Origin: Cellvibrionaceae bacterium
GTDB taxonomy: Bacteria; Pseudomonadota; Gammaproteobacteria; Pseudomonadales; Cellvibrionaceae
Assembly (NCBI GenBank): GCA_021151825.1
Contig: JAGKWQ010000005.1
Span: forward strand, 532,873-596,872
Direction of reading: 5' to 3'
Length of the DNA stretch: 64,000 nucleotides
Position 1 is the stretch's first letter. Every line of letters begins with the position of its first letter. The notes below the pieces were generated by a model that was not told the DNA's origin, did not search any database, and worked only from the letters and a program-made list of their open reading frames with translations. Made by a program: the position numbers and the translations under genes. Of this stretch, positions 43,768 to 52,517 are shown in pieces.

Positions 43768-44871
43768 TTAAAGACGCATTGGCATAACAACGTAGAGGGA
43801 ATCACTGTTTTCAGGTTCTTCCAGCAAAGCACTGGAGTTAGCATCAGACAGGGTAATCTTGATATTTTCATTACTAATTACATTAGCAACATCCTGGAGA
43901 TAACTTACGTTGAAACCGACTTCTAATGACTCCCCAGAATAATCTACCGTTACCTGCTCTTCTGCCTCTTCCTGTTCCGGGTTATTAGCCACAATGGTCA
44001 AAGTCCCATCAGATAATAAAAGACGTACACCGCGATACTTTTCATTGGAAAGGATTGCCGTACGTGCGAACGCTTGTTTCAACTCCAGGCGAGAACCAAT
44101 AACTACTTTATTACCACCGCGTGGTAATACACGTTCGTACTCAGGGAATTTTCCATCGACCAACTTGGAGGTAAATGTGTAATCAATAGAAGTAACACGA
44201 ATATGGTTTGAACTTAGGACAACTTCAACCTGTGCCGTCGAATCATCTAACAAGCGCGATAACTCCAACACACCTTTACGTGGCAAGATTGCCTGGATAA
44301 CATCGCTGGAGTTTACCGCTACAGCACGTGTGCACATCGCCATACGATGACCATCTGTTGCCACTACGCGTAGTTGATCCTGACGAACTTCCCACAACAT
44401 GCCATTAAGATAATAACGAACATCTTGCTGAGCCATGGCAAAAGCTGTGCGCTCAATTAAACGTTTTACTTCTTGCTGGGCGCAACTGAAACGCAAATTT
44501 CCTGGAGTATCTTCTACATTTGGAAAATCAGATGCAGGAAGCGTTGATAGCGTAAAACGACTGCGGCCGGATTTCACCAGAATGCGATTTTCCTCTAGAG
44601 TAAACTCGATATTGCTGCTATCAGGCAGGGATCTGCAGATATCTACCAGCTTACGTGCAGGAACTGTGATTTCTCCTGATTGCCCGGGCTGTTCCAGAGT
44701 CAAGCGACCGACTATCTCCACTTCCAGATCAGTACCCGTCAAGGACAGTTGATCACCCTGTAATTGAATCAACACATTAGACAGCACCGGTAAAGTCTGG
44801 CGACGCTCCACCACACCGGCAACCAGTTGTAAGGGTTTGATCAAGGCTTCGCGGGAAACGGCAAATTTCAT
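43768..44871 (-). CDS. dnaN: DNA polymerase III beta sliding clamp
   Basis: Ring-shaped processivity clamp for the replicative polymerase, 367 residues in three similar domains. Recognisable: MKFAVSREALIKPLQLVAGVVERR at the start, LPVLSNVLI, TDGHRMAMC in domain 2 and SLYVVMPMRL at the C-terminus. It lies 122 bases after dnaA and before recF on the same strand. Confidence 0.99.
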   Translation of the reverse strand: MKFAVSREALIKPLQLVAGVVERRQTLPVLSNVLIQLQGDQLSLTGTDLEVEIVGRLTLEQPGQSGEITVPARKLVDICRSLPDSSNIEFTLEENRILVKSGRSRFTLSTLPASDFPNVEDTPGNLRFSCAQQEVKRLIERTAFAMAQQDVRYYLNGMLWEVRQDQLRVVATDGHRMAMCTRAVAVNSSDVIQAILPRKGVLELSRLLDDSTAQVEVVLSSNHIRVTSIDYTFTSKLVDGKFPEYERVLPRGGNKVVIGSRLELKQAFARTAILSNEKYRGVRLLLSDGTLTIVANNPEQEEAEEQVTVDYSGESLEVGFNVSYLQDVANVISNENIKITLSDANSSALLEEPENSDSLYVVMPMRL

Positions 44872-44993
44872 GTGATGGTCTCTTAGGTAATCTTCCGGGA
44901 CTTATTGGATTGTTTTCTTTGGGCAACTCTTTTTCAGGGTAACTTTTATTTGTGTAATTTATTACCACACAAAATGTAAACAGCGTTTATAAA

Positions 44994-46508
44994 TCAAGTT
45001 GTTAGTGAACGCAGCAAATTTTTCATATCTTCGCGGATATCAGCCGTTTCTTCCTGCAATTCTTTAATTTTTCGGCAGGCATGAAGTACGGTTGTATGAT
45101 CGCGCCCGCCAAACGCTTCGCCAATTTCCGGCAAGCTGTGATTTGTAAGCTCTTTAGCCAGAGCCATCGCCACCTGTCGCGGACGCGCCACTGAACGGCT
45201 TCGACGCTTTGAAATCATATCGTTCATTTTAATTTTGTAGTACTCGCAGACTACACGTTGGATATTATCTATCCCCACTTGTTTATCCTGCAGAGCTAAC
45301 AAATCTTTTAATGCTTCACGTACCAATTCAACATCGATAGGCCGGCCAGTAAAATTGGCGCTGGCGATCACACGTTTTAATGCACCTTCAAGATCACGCA
45401 CATTGGCGCGAATACGCTGGGCAATAAAAAATGCGGCGTCATGAGGCAGGTCAATGCTCACCTGCTCTGCTTTCTTCATAAGGATTGCAACCCGGGTTTC
45501 CAGTTCTGGCGGTTCCACCGCTACTGTCAGCCCCCATCCAAAACGGGATTTTAAACGTTCCTCTAGCCCGTTAATCTCTTTCGGAAAACGATCGCAGGTC
45601 AAAATAATTTGACGCCCACCTTCCAACAGGGAATTGAAGGTATGGAAAAACTCTTCCTGGGAACGCTCTTTACCCGCAAAGAATTGAATATCGTCAATTA
45701 ACAGTGCATCCATTGAACGGTAGTAACGTTTGAAATCATTGATAGCATTGAGCTGCAACGCCTTAACCATGTCAGCAACAAATCGTTCCGAATGCAAATA
45801 AACAACTTTCGCGTTGGGATTGCGCGCGACCATTGCATTACCAACTGCTTGCATCAAGTGGGTTTTACCTAAACCCACGCCACCATAAATAAAGAGTGGG
45901 TTATAAGCACCACCGGGATTCTCGGCAACCTGACGCGCTGCGGCCAAGCCCAACTGGTTTGATTTACCTTCAACAAAGGTAGCGAAGGTTGAAGAGATAT
46001 TTAAATAATTACTATGTTTAAGGCCACCTTCTACATCCAATTCAGGTGTAGATCGAGCTCCCTGGTCAATTAACAACTCTTCAGCGTTATTGAGTATTTT
46101 ACCTTCATAATCAGCGGAGTTATCGGCAATTTCAATCACTTTGGGCGCAGGTAAATCAATTTTAACAACCCGTGCCATTGGGGTACTTATCACCGGAATT
46201 TCTTGTACCACATTCACCGGTTCTGCAATGACAGCACGACTCTGGAAGCCAGGCGCTGTGCGCACCACAACACCTACAGCAACATTCAGGTTTTTGTCCT
46301 GATGATAATGAAGCGCTAATTCGCGAATGCGGTTTAAAAATTTGTCATTCACCCAATCACAAATAAAACGATTGGGTGCCAATAACTTTAGTTCCAGTGG
46401 TGCTGCCGATTCATCGATCTGCAATGGCCGAATCCAGGTGTTGAACTGCTGGGAGGGCAATTCATCCTGTAAGCTGGCGGCACATAATTTCCAAATCGAT
46501 TGCAACAA
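44994..46508 (-). CDS. dnaA: Chromosomal replication initiator DnaA
   Basis: Binds DnaA boxes and opens the origin. About 504 residues: domain I (about 1-85, LQDELPSQQFNTWIRPLQ), variable linker domain II (85-165), AAA+ domain III with Walker A GGVGLGKTHL and Walker B LLIDDIQFF, and DNA-binding domain IV with the signature GGRDHTTVLHACRKI. There is no ATG at the start. Of the possible TTG codons (46514, 46508, 46505), 46508 lies 8 bases after GGGAG and was chosen. A non-ATG start may limit DnaA synthesis. Confidence 0.97.
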   Translation of the reverse strand: MLQSIWKLCAASLQDELPSQQFNTWIRPLQIDESAAPLELKLLAPNRFICDWVNDKFLNRIRELALHYHQDKNLNVAVGVVVRTAPGFQSRAVIAEPVNVVQEIPVISTPMARVVKIDLPAPKVIEIADNSADYEGKILNNAEELLIDQGARSTPELDVEGGLKHSNYLNISSTFATFVEGKSNQLGLAAARQVAENPGGAYNPLFIYGGVGLGKTHLMQAVGNAMVARNPNAKVVYLHSERFVADMVKALQLNAINDFKRYYRSMDALLIDDIQFFAGKERSQEEFFHTFNSLLEGGRQIILTCDRFPKEINGLEERLKSRFGWGLTVAVEPPELETRVAILMKKAEQVSIDLPHDAAFFIAQRIRANVRDLEGALKRVIASANFTGRPIDVELVREALKDLLALQDKQVGIDNIQRVVCEYYKIKMNDMISKRRSRSVARPRQVAMALAKELTNHSLPEIGEAFGGRDHTTVLHACRKIKELQEETADIREDMKNLLRSLTT

Positions 46509-46514
46509 AACCAA

Positions 46515-46896
46515 AGCTCCCGTAACGCAACAGCGTTTTATTAGTTAATAAGGGGGGAGCAAGTCTACTCTCGCGCTAAAAAGTTATCCACAGTAAACAC
46601 TAAAAATAAATTTAATGGATTAAAACTTAGCCATTAGAATTCAATGTGTTACGACAACACGGCAACAAACAGCAGCAAGCACTATCAAATGATTTAAATG
46701 TCAAACCTGTGGATAAACCTGTTAATAAATTATGGATTAACTGGGGGAAAACTGACATAACTTGTGATTAATGAGTTTTTCTTATTTTTGTAGATAATTT
46801 GCTCAAAATAATTTGCTTTAGTAGAAGCCCTTCATTAGAATTCCGCCTCTTTTCGCACACCGTGTGAATTAACTCAGGATTTTTAACAGGTTTATC
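46515..46896. other. dnaA-rpmH intergenic region with DnaA boxes (possible oriC)
   Basis: A+T-rich 380 bp between divergent dnaA and rpmH. Two perfect DnaA boxes are seen: TTATCCACA at 46584-46592 and its reverse complement TGTGGATAA at 46708-46716. A further near match lies around 46732 (TTATGGATTAAC). In pseudomonads the origin is in this position. The region also carries promoters for dnaA and rpmH. Compare the second cluster before mnmG. Confidence 0.6.
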
Positions 46897-47034
46897 ATGA
46901 AAAGAACATTCCAACCCAGCAATCTGAAGCGCGTTCGCAACCACGGTTTCCGTGCTCGTATGGCTACCAAAAATGGTCGTTTGGTTTTGGCTCGTCGCCG
47001 TGCCAAAGGCCGCAAAGCGCTGACTCAAATTTAA
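46897..47034 (+). CDS. rpmH: 50S ribosomal protein L34
   Basis: A 45-residue ribosomal protein with the invariant pattern MKRTFQPSNLKRVRNHGFRA then RMATKNGRLVLARRRAKGRK. It begins the plus-strand rpmH-rnpA-yidD-yidC-mnmE run directly after the dnaA upstream region. Confidence 0.98.
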   Translation: MKRTFQPSNLKRVRNHGFRARMATKNGRLVLARRRAKGRKALTQI

Positions 47035-47141
47035 TTAGTTCGCCGCTTCTTGGTTCACTAGCAGTTTGTTGACATTCGTTATTGGCCGGGTGAATAAAAG
47101 TAGTCGATGACGGTCCACCCCAGACTATTTTTTGTGCGCTT

Positions 47142-47642
47142 ATGTCAGCCAAAATAGAATCTCAACAGCCTGCTAGTTCGAATCAACCTTCTGATTCTTG
47201 CCCGGCTTTATCTCTCTCTTTTTCCAAATCCTTGCGTTTATTGGAATCCGGTGATTTTCAACGGGTTTTTGATGATGCTCCGTTTCGTGCATCGCATCAG
47301 CATTTCCTGATTCTCGCCCGCGCCAATGAACTTGGTCATCCACGCCTCGGGTTGGTCATTGCCAAAAAACATTTGCGCCTTGCAGTGGAACGTAATCGTT
47401 TCAAACGATTAATTCGTGAAAGCTTCCGTAATCATCAACATACGTTCTCGGGTATTGATGTAATTGTTCTATCACGCAAAGGCTTGGAAAATCTGGATAA
47501 CGGCACATTTACCCAGCAACTTAATCAACAATGGCAGCGAATTTTAAAAAAAGCGCGCCAGCATGGGTTAAGATCGCAACCCCAAGTAGCAGCCCAAACA
47601 CACCACGTGGTAAATGGTAATGCTCAAACGCCTGATCATTAG
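47142..47642 (+). CDS. rnpA: Ribonuclease P protein component
   Basis: Protein cofactor of RNase P, which matures tRNA 5' ends. 166 residues, longer than the usual 120-135 because of N- and C-terminal extensions. The conserved core has RLLESGDFQRVF, PRLGLVIAKKHLRLAVERNRFK and RLIRESFRNHQ (RNR motif). Its end overlaps the yidD start by 29 bases. Confidence 0.96.
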   Translation: MSAKIESQQPASSNQPSDSCPALSLSFSKSLRLLESGDFQRVFDDAPFRASHQHFLILARANELGHPRLGLVIAKKHLRLAVERNRFKRLIRESFRNHQHTFSGIDVIVLSRKGLENLDNGTFTQQLNQQWQRILKKARQHGLRSQPQVAAQTHHVVNGNAQTPDH

Positions 47643-47922
47643 TATTCACATGTGTCTGGTTTGGATAGCCATCAAGTTGATTCATGGCTATCGCTACCTG
47701 CTCAGCCCCTGGATTGGTAATCAATGTCGGTTTTACCCGACGTGCTCACACTATTCAGAAGAATCGCTGCAGCGGTATGGATTTTTTATCGGGTCTTATC
47801 TAACCCTGCGTCGCCTTATAAAATGCCACCCCTGGCATGAAGGCGGGTTGGATCCAGTCCCGGAATTGAAAAAAACCTGTTGTTCACACTTTCATTCACA
47901 CCCTACAGATGGCAGTCATTAA
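47614..47922 (+). CDS. yidD: Membrane protein insertion efficiency factor YidD
   Basis: Small protein that aids YidC-dependent membrane insertion. 102 residues. The signature is LIHGYRYLLSPWIGNQCRFY, then PTCSHYSEESLQRYG and KCHPWHEGGLDPVP. A His/Cys-containing tail (CCSHFHSHPTDGSH) extends beyond the core. It overlaps rnpA and ends one base before the yidC ATG. Confidence 0.95.
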   Translation: MVMLKRLIISIHMCLVWIAIKLIHGYRYLLSPWIGNQCRFYPTCSHYSEESLQRYGFFIGSYLTLRRLIKCHPWHEGGLDPVPELKKTCCSHFHSHPTDGSH

Positions 47923-47923
47923 G

Positions 47924-49585
47924 ATGGATTGGCAAAAAAACCTGTTAATTGCAGCGATTCTCGCGACTTTATTATTGTTAGTTATTCGCTGGCATGAATA
48001 CCAGGAGCAACTTCCCACCCAACCGGCCGTCGCTGCACAAACTACAAACGCCGGTAATATCAGCAGTGACGCGCCAGTTTCCGCTACAAACGGCGAAATA
48101 CCTGCAGCAGCCAATAGTGTTCCGGAAACCACAGCGGCACCTGTTGCTACTCCACAACTGATTACAGTAAAAACTGATAGCCTTGATGTAGTCATCAATG
48201 CTCAAGGTGGCGATATCGTAAAAGTCGCATTGCCGCGCCATTACGCCAAACTGGATACTCCTGATCAGCCATTTTTATTACTGGATAATCATGACAGCCA
48301 TGTTTATGTCGCCCAAAGTGGACTGGTTGGTGCCAATGGCACAGATACCGCGCAAGGTCGTCCGGTATTTGGCAGTGAAAAACAAGAATACCAATTGGTT
48401 GATGGCCAGGATCAATTGCAAGTCGATCTGGTACTGCAGCAAGGCGATGTGAAAATCACCAAACGTTTCATTTTCAAACGCGGTGAATATCTAGTGAAGG
48501 TTGAATACCTGATCGATAACCAAAGTAGTTCGCCTTGGTCAGCGCAACTTTATGGCCAAATCAAACGCGATAGCCAAAACTTTGTAAAAGTCAGCGCGTT
48601 GGAAATGAACCCGTTCCTGGGTGCCGCAATTACTACGAACGAAGAAAACTACAAAAAACTCACGTTTGCGAATATCGCCGAATCTGAATTTAAAACCAGC
48701 CGCCAAGGTGGGTGGGTGGCGATGGTGCAACATTACTTTATCAGCGCCTGGATCCCTGATGCTAATAGCGATAACACATACACCTTGCGTAAGTTAGGTG
48801 GCAATGATCTCTATTTATTGGGATTCACTGGCAAAGTGAATGAAGTAGCACCGGGTACTCAAGGTAGTATTAGCGCCAGTTTTTATGCTGGCCCCAAAGA
48901 CACCGAACGTTTGGAAGAAATATCTCCCCATCTGGATCTGACCGTGGATTACGGCTGGTTGTGGTGGTTATCCAAACCGCTATTCGCATTTATGAAATTC
49001 ATTCATGAGTACGTCGGCAATTGGGGTTTGGCAATCATCAGCCTGATTATCTTAATCAAAGCCCTGTTCTTCAAACTTTCAGCTACTAGCTATAAATCTA
49101 TGGCGAAAATGCGTAAGTTAGCGCCAAAAATGGCTGAAATGAAAGAACGTTATGGGGATGATCGCCAGAAGTTCTCGCAAGAGATGATGAAGCTTTATAA
49201 AACCGAGCAAGTAAATCCATTTGGCGGTTGCTTACCGTTATTAATCCAGATGCCAGTGTTTCTCGCCTTCTATTATGTATTGATGGAATCGGTAGAGTTG
49301 CGTCACGCACCTTTCTTTGGCTGGATTACCGACCTTTCGGTTAAAGATCCCTATTTTGTATTGCCAATTATTTACGGCGTCACCATGTGGTTTATGCAGA
49401 AGCTGAATCCACAACCGACCGATCCTATGCAAGCGCGTATCATGCAAATGTTGCCGATTGTATTCACCATCATGTTCTTGTGGTTCCCGGCCGGTATGGT
49501 GTTGTATTGGGTAACCAACAACCTGTTGTCGATCGCCCAACAATACGTAATTACCAAACAAATCGACAACGCAGATACCAAATAA
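47924..49585 (+). CDS. yidC: Membrane protein insertase YidC
   Basis: Inner-membrane insertase (Oxa1 family), 553 residues. N-terminal helix (MDWQKNLLIAAILATLLLL), a large periplasmic beta-domain (about 55-320), then five helices containing YKSMAKMRKLAPKMAEMKER (coiled cytoplasmic loop), NPFGGCLPLLIQMPVF and the C-terminal MFLWFPAGMVLYWVTNNLLS. ATG 47924 starts the conserved N-terminus; an ATG at 47909 would add five residues and overlap yidD. Confidence 0.97.
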   Translation: MDWQKNLLIAAILATLLLLVIRWHEYQEQLPTQPAVAAQTTNAGNISSDAPVSATNGEIPAAANSVPETTAAPVATPQLITVKTDSLDVVINAQGGDIVKVALPRHYAKLDTPDQPFLLLDNHDSHVYVAQSGLVGANGTDTAQGRPVFGSEKQEYQLVDGQDQLQVDLVLQQGDVKITKRFIFKRGEYLVKVEYLIDNQSSSPWSAQLYGQIKRDSQNFVKVSALEMNPFLGAAITTNEENYKKLTFANIAESEFKTSRQGGWVAMVQHYFISAWIPDANSDNTYTLRKLGGNDLYLLGFTGKVNEVAPGTQGSISASFYAGPKDTERLEEISPHLDLTVDYGWLWWLSKPLFAFMKFIHEYVGNWGLAIISLIILIKALFFKLSATSYKSMAKMRKLAPKMAEMKERYGDDRQKFSQEMMKLYKTEQVNPFGGCLPLLIQMPVFLAFYYVLMESVELRHAPFFGWITDLSVKDPYFVLPIIYGVTMWFMQKLNPQPTDPMQARIMQMLPIVFTIMFLWFPAGMVLYWVTNNLLSIAQQYVITKQIDNADTK

Positions 49586-49594
49586 GTTATTGCC

Positions 49595-50959
49595 ATGATT
49601 ATTACTGACACCATCGCCGCCATAGCCACCGCCACTGGCCGCGGTGGTGTCGGTATAGTGCGCGTCTCCGGCCCCAAGGCTAAACAGGTTGCTGAAAGTC
49701 TTCTTTCTATTAATTTGCAACCGCGTCATGCCCATTACTGTGATTTTTCAACCGCTAATGGCGGCATTCTCGATCAGGGTATTGCCCTGTTTTTCCCTGG
49801 CCCCAATTCTTTTACCGGTGAAGATGTCCTTGAACTCCAAGGTCACGGCGGCCCGGTAATTCTGGATTTGTTACTGCGCGAAATTACCCGTTTGGGGGTT
49901 CGCCTGGCGCGGCCCGGTGAGTTTTCCGAACGGGCGTTCCTGAATGACAAATTGGATCTCGCCCAAGCCGAAGCTATCGCTGATTTAATCGATGCCACCA
50001 CCGAACAAGCCGCGCGCAATGCTTTGCACTCATTGCAAGGTGTGTTTTCAAAACGTATCCATGAATTGGTAGAAGCGCTGATTCATCTGCGTATTTATGT
50101 GGAAGCGTCAATCGATTTTCCGGAAGAAGAGATTGATTTCCTGAGCGATGGCAAAGTCGCCGGTGATTTGAGCGCGATTATTCAAAAACTGGAACAGGTA
50201 TTTAAAGAAGCACGCCAAGGTGCACTGGTCCGCGATGGAATGCGTGTAGTTATCGCTGGCCGGCCCAACGCTGGTAAATCCAGTTTGTTAAATGCCCTGA
50301 GTGGCCGTGAATCCGCGATCGTTACCAGCATTGAAGGCACAACGCGCGATGTATTGCGTGAACATATCCATATTGATGGCATGCCACTGCATATTATTGA
50401 TACCGCAGGTTTGCGCGAAAGCCCGGATGAGGTTGAACAAATTGGTATCCAGCGTGCCTGGCAGGAAATCCAGCAAGCTGATCGCGTTTTATTATTAATT
50501 GATAGCCGCCAGACAACCTTTAACAATCCCCATGAAATATGGCCGGAATTTGTCGATCAACTGCAAGATCCCACCAAAGTTACCCTGGTGCGTAACAAGA
50601 TAGATCTCAGTGGTGAACAGGCAGGTTTGTCGCAATCAAATGCTGGCACCACTTATATTGGTATCAGCGCTGCTACTGGTGAAGGTGTTGATGAACTCAA
50701 ACACCATCTAAAAACTATTATGGGTTTTAGCGACAATAGCGAAAGTGGTTTCACTGCCCGCCGCCGCCATCTGGATGCACTGGAACGCGCCCAATCCTTC
50801 CTTTATTCCGGTAGAGCACAACTCCAGGGTTATGCCGCCGGTGAACTTCTCGCTGAAGATTTACGCCAGGCTCAAAATGCGTTGGGAGAAATTACTGGTG
50901 AATTTACGCCGGATGATCTTCTGGGAAGAATCTTCAGCAGCTTCTGTATTGGTAAATAG
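49595..50959 (+). CDS. mnmE: tRNA modification GTPase MnmE
   Basis: With MnmG, forms the 5-carboxymethylaminomethyl group on wobble U34 of tRNA. 454 residues. Folate-binding N-terminal domain (MIITDTIAAIATATGRGGVG), helical domain, and a GTPase domain with G1 GRPNAGKSSLLN, G2/G3 EGTTRDV and DTAGL, G4 NKID. The C-terminal CIGK motif carries the catalytic Cys. It lies 9 bases after yidC. Its partner mnmG is 1.6 kb downstream, split off by a ParA-like gene and an AT-rich region. Confidence 0.98.
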   Translation: MIITDTIAAIATATGRGGVGIVRVSGPKAKQVAESLLSINLQPRHAHYCDFSTANGGILDQGIALFFPGPNSFTGEDVLELQGHGGPVILDLLLREITRLGVRLARPGEFSERAFLNDKLDLAQAEAIADLIDATTEQAARNALHSLQGVFSKRIHELVEALIHLRIYVEASIDFPEEEIDFLSDGKVAGDLSAIIQKLEQVFKEARQGALVRDGMRVVIAGRPNAGKSSLLNALSGRESAIVTSIEGTTRDVLREHIHIDGMPLHIIDTAGLRESPDEVEQIGIQRAWQEIQQADRVLLLIDSRQTTFNNPHEIWPEFVDQLQDPTKVTLVRNKIDLSGEQAGLSQSNAGTTYIGISAATGEGVDELKHHLKTIMGFSDNSESGFTARRRHLDALERAQSFLYSGRAQLQGYAAGELLAEDLRQAQNALGEITGEFTPDDLLGRIFSSFCIGK

Positions 50960-51032
50960 TTATTTATTTTCGTCGTTTTATTCAACCTGGATATTTAGCT
51001 GTGAACCCCTTCCAAAATTAAACCGGCAGCTA

Positions 51033-51067
51033 TGTCTATACTGCTTATAAATTAAGCAACATAGACA
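51033..51067. promoter_or_regulatory. 35-bp dyad upstream of the ParA-like gene
   Basis: TGTCTAT (51033-51039) and ATAGACA (51061-51067) are exact reverse complements; the inner parts (ACTGCTT and AAGCAAC) continue the symmetry with two mismatches around ATAAATT. It ends 5 bases before the GTG start and looks like an autoregulatory operator or the promoter itself. Confidence 0.4.
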
Positions 51068-51072
51068 GTACC

Positions 51073-51846
51073 GTGAATAATCCTCCCCTTATAAAGAAAG
51101 CCGAACCTATGGTGGCGATACAACTGTTATCGGCCTGCCGGGTGTTGGTAATCAACGGCAAAGGTGGATCAGGTAAAACGACACTGAGTACCAATCTCGC
51201 GGCCTGGTTGGCAAAACGTGGTGAAACCACAGTATTGGTAGATACCGACCCGCAAGGTTCAGCTAGCCATTGGTTAAATACCCGCCCGGAAACCCTGCCC
51301 AAAATCTTCGGTGTGAAAATCGAACAAAACAGTCGTATCACGCGCAGCTTTCAATGGCGCGCTCCAAAATCCACCCGTTGGCTTATTACTGACAGCGCAC
51401 CCGGTCTTGCCGATAACGCGTTGAACGATATGGTGCAACACCACGATCTGATCATCATTCCGGTTTTGCCCTCTGATATTGATATTCGTGCCAGCGCTCG
51501 TTTCATCGGCGAACTTTTACTTACCCAAACCATGCGCCATAAACGTCGCCCTATTGCTGTCGTGGCTAATCGTGTGAAACAACAAACTAATGCCTGGGAG
51601 CGGCTGCAGAAATTTTTACTCAGCCTGAATATTCCCTATCCAGCCACACTACGGGATACCCAGTTTTACGTGAAGGCTTATAGCGAAGGACGTGGAATTG
51701 CTGATTACCATCAGCAAAGCCATGAGCGAGACCGCAACGATTGGGATTTGATTCTTCGCTGGCTGGATGCTCAAACGGAAAAATCACCTTGGCAGAATGT
51801 TGAAAACCAAAAAATTGATGGATTGGAATCCTCAAACGCTTCTTAA
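51073..51846 (+). CDS. Orphan ParA/MinD-family ATPase
   Basis: A 257-residue P-loop ATPase of the ParA family. Deviant Walker A INGKGGSGKTTLSTN (about 28-42), switch I VDTDPQGSASHW, Walker B-like ITDSAPGLADNAL, and a later VVANRVKQQTNAW. It lacks a ParB partner and differs from the true chromosomal ParA (55208) in the switch regions. It lies between mnmE and an AT-rich DnaA-box region, so a role linked to origin positioning is possible but unproven. Start codon is GTG 51073, with poor ribosome site; ATG 51109 is an alternative that still keeps the P-loop. Confidence 0.85.
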   Translation: MNNPPLIKKAEPMVAIQLLSACRVLVINGKGGSGKTTLSTNLAAWLAKRGETTVLVDTDPQGSASHWLNTRPETLPKIFGVKIEQNSRITRSFQWRAPKSTRWLITDSAPGLADNALNDMVQHHDLIIIPVLPSDIDIRASARFIGELLLTQTMRHKRRPIAVVANRVKQQTNAWERLQKFLLSLNIPYPATLRDTQFYVKAYSEGRGIADYHQQSHERDRNDWDLILRWLDAQTEKSPWQNVENQKIDGLESSNAS

Positions 51847-52517
51847 AAAACTTGAAAACCAAATTCCTGCAAAATCTCTTTGGATTCTTCCTAAACGCTA
51901 TAACCTTACCCCAACAGAAACCTTAGTACCGGCTTATCTTCAACTTTTTCCACACAGTTACACAGGTTATCCACAGTTAAATCGAGTTTTCTATCATAAA
52001 TACCTGTTTTAACAAGAATTTCTATTGTTTGATATTCCCTGTGTGTACAAATCTGTGGATTTGAATAACAAAAACTGGGAAGGGTTTTGGGGATAAGTCA
52101 GCATTTCTGGTTTTTCTGTATAACTCACGGTTTTACAACCAGCTTTCCAGCAGCTTTAACCCAGTTTACTTAGGCCTTTTCCCTGTATTTATAAATTCAA
52201 TAAATTAATATAAATCAAATAGTTAAATTACTTATCCACAAAAATTTGATTCACTATATATAACAACATCATTAAAAACCCTAAATAACAAAAATATATA
52301 TTTCATTATTTAAAAATTTCTTCTTTGTTGTAACGCGAACTCTTTTTTTGAATAAGTTTTTCCATGTTGATAAAACGCGACTGGCGGATGCAAAAAATGA
52401 TTGATTAATCCCTGTACAAGTTTTGTGCAAAACCGAGACTCGCTCTATAATGTCGCCCCTTTTGACCAACGGGTCATTTTTTAGCTAAGTACGCAGTTAG
52501 GCTGCAAGGTGTAAGCG
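51847..52517. other. AT-rich region with DnaA boxes before mnmG (likely oriC)
   Basis: A 671-bp gene-free, very A+T-rich stretch. Perfect DnaA boxes TTATCCACA at 51967-51975 and 52232-52240; near matches TTTTCCACA (51946-51954), TGTGGATTT (52054-52062, reverse) and TGGGGATAA (52088-52096, reverse). The right part (about 52190-52340) is almost pure A/T and could be the unwinding element. In E. coli oriC lies directly beside mnmG (gidA). A promoter for mnmG (TATAAT at 52446-52451) is near the right end. Confidence 0.65.

Noticed and set aside
47602..47613. CACGTG-containing palindrome near the rnpA end as a third parS
   Set aside because: ACCACGTGGT lacks the required TGTT and AACA flanks; only the two recF sites match parS.
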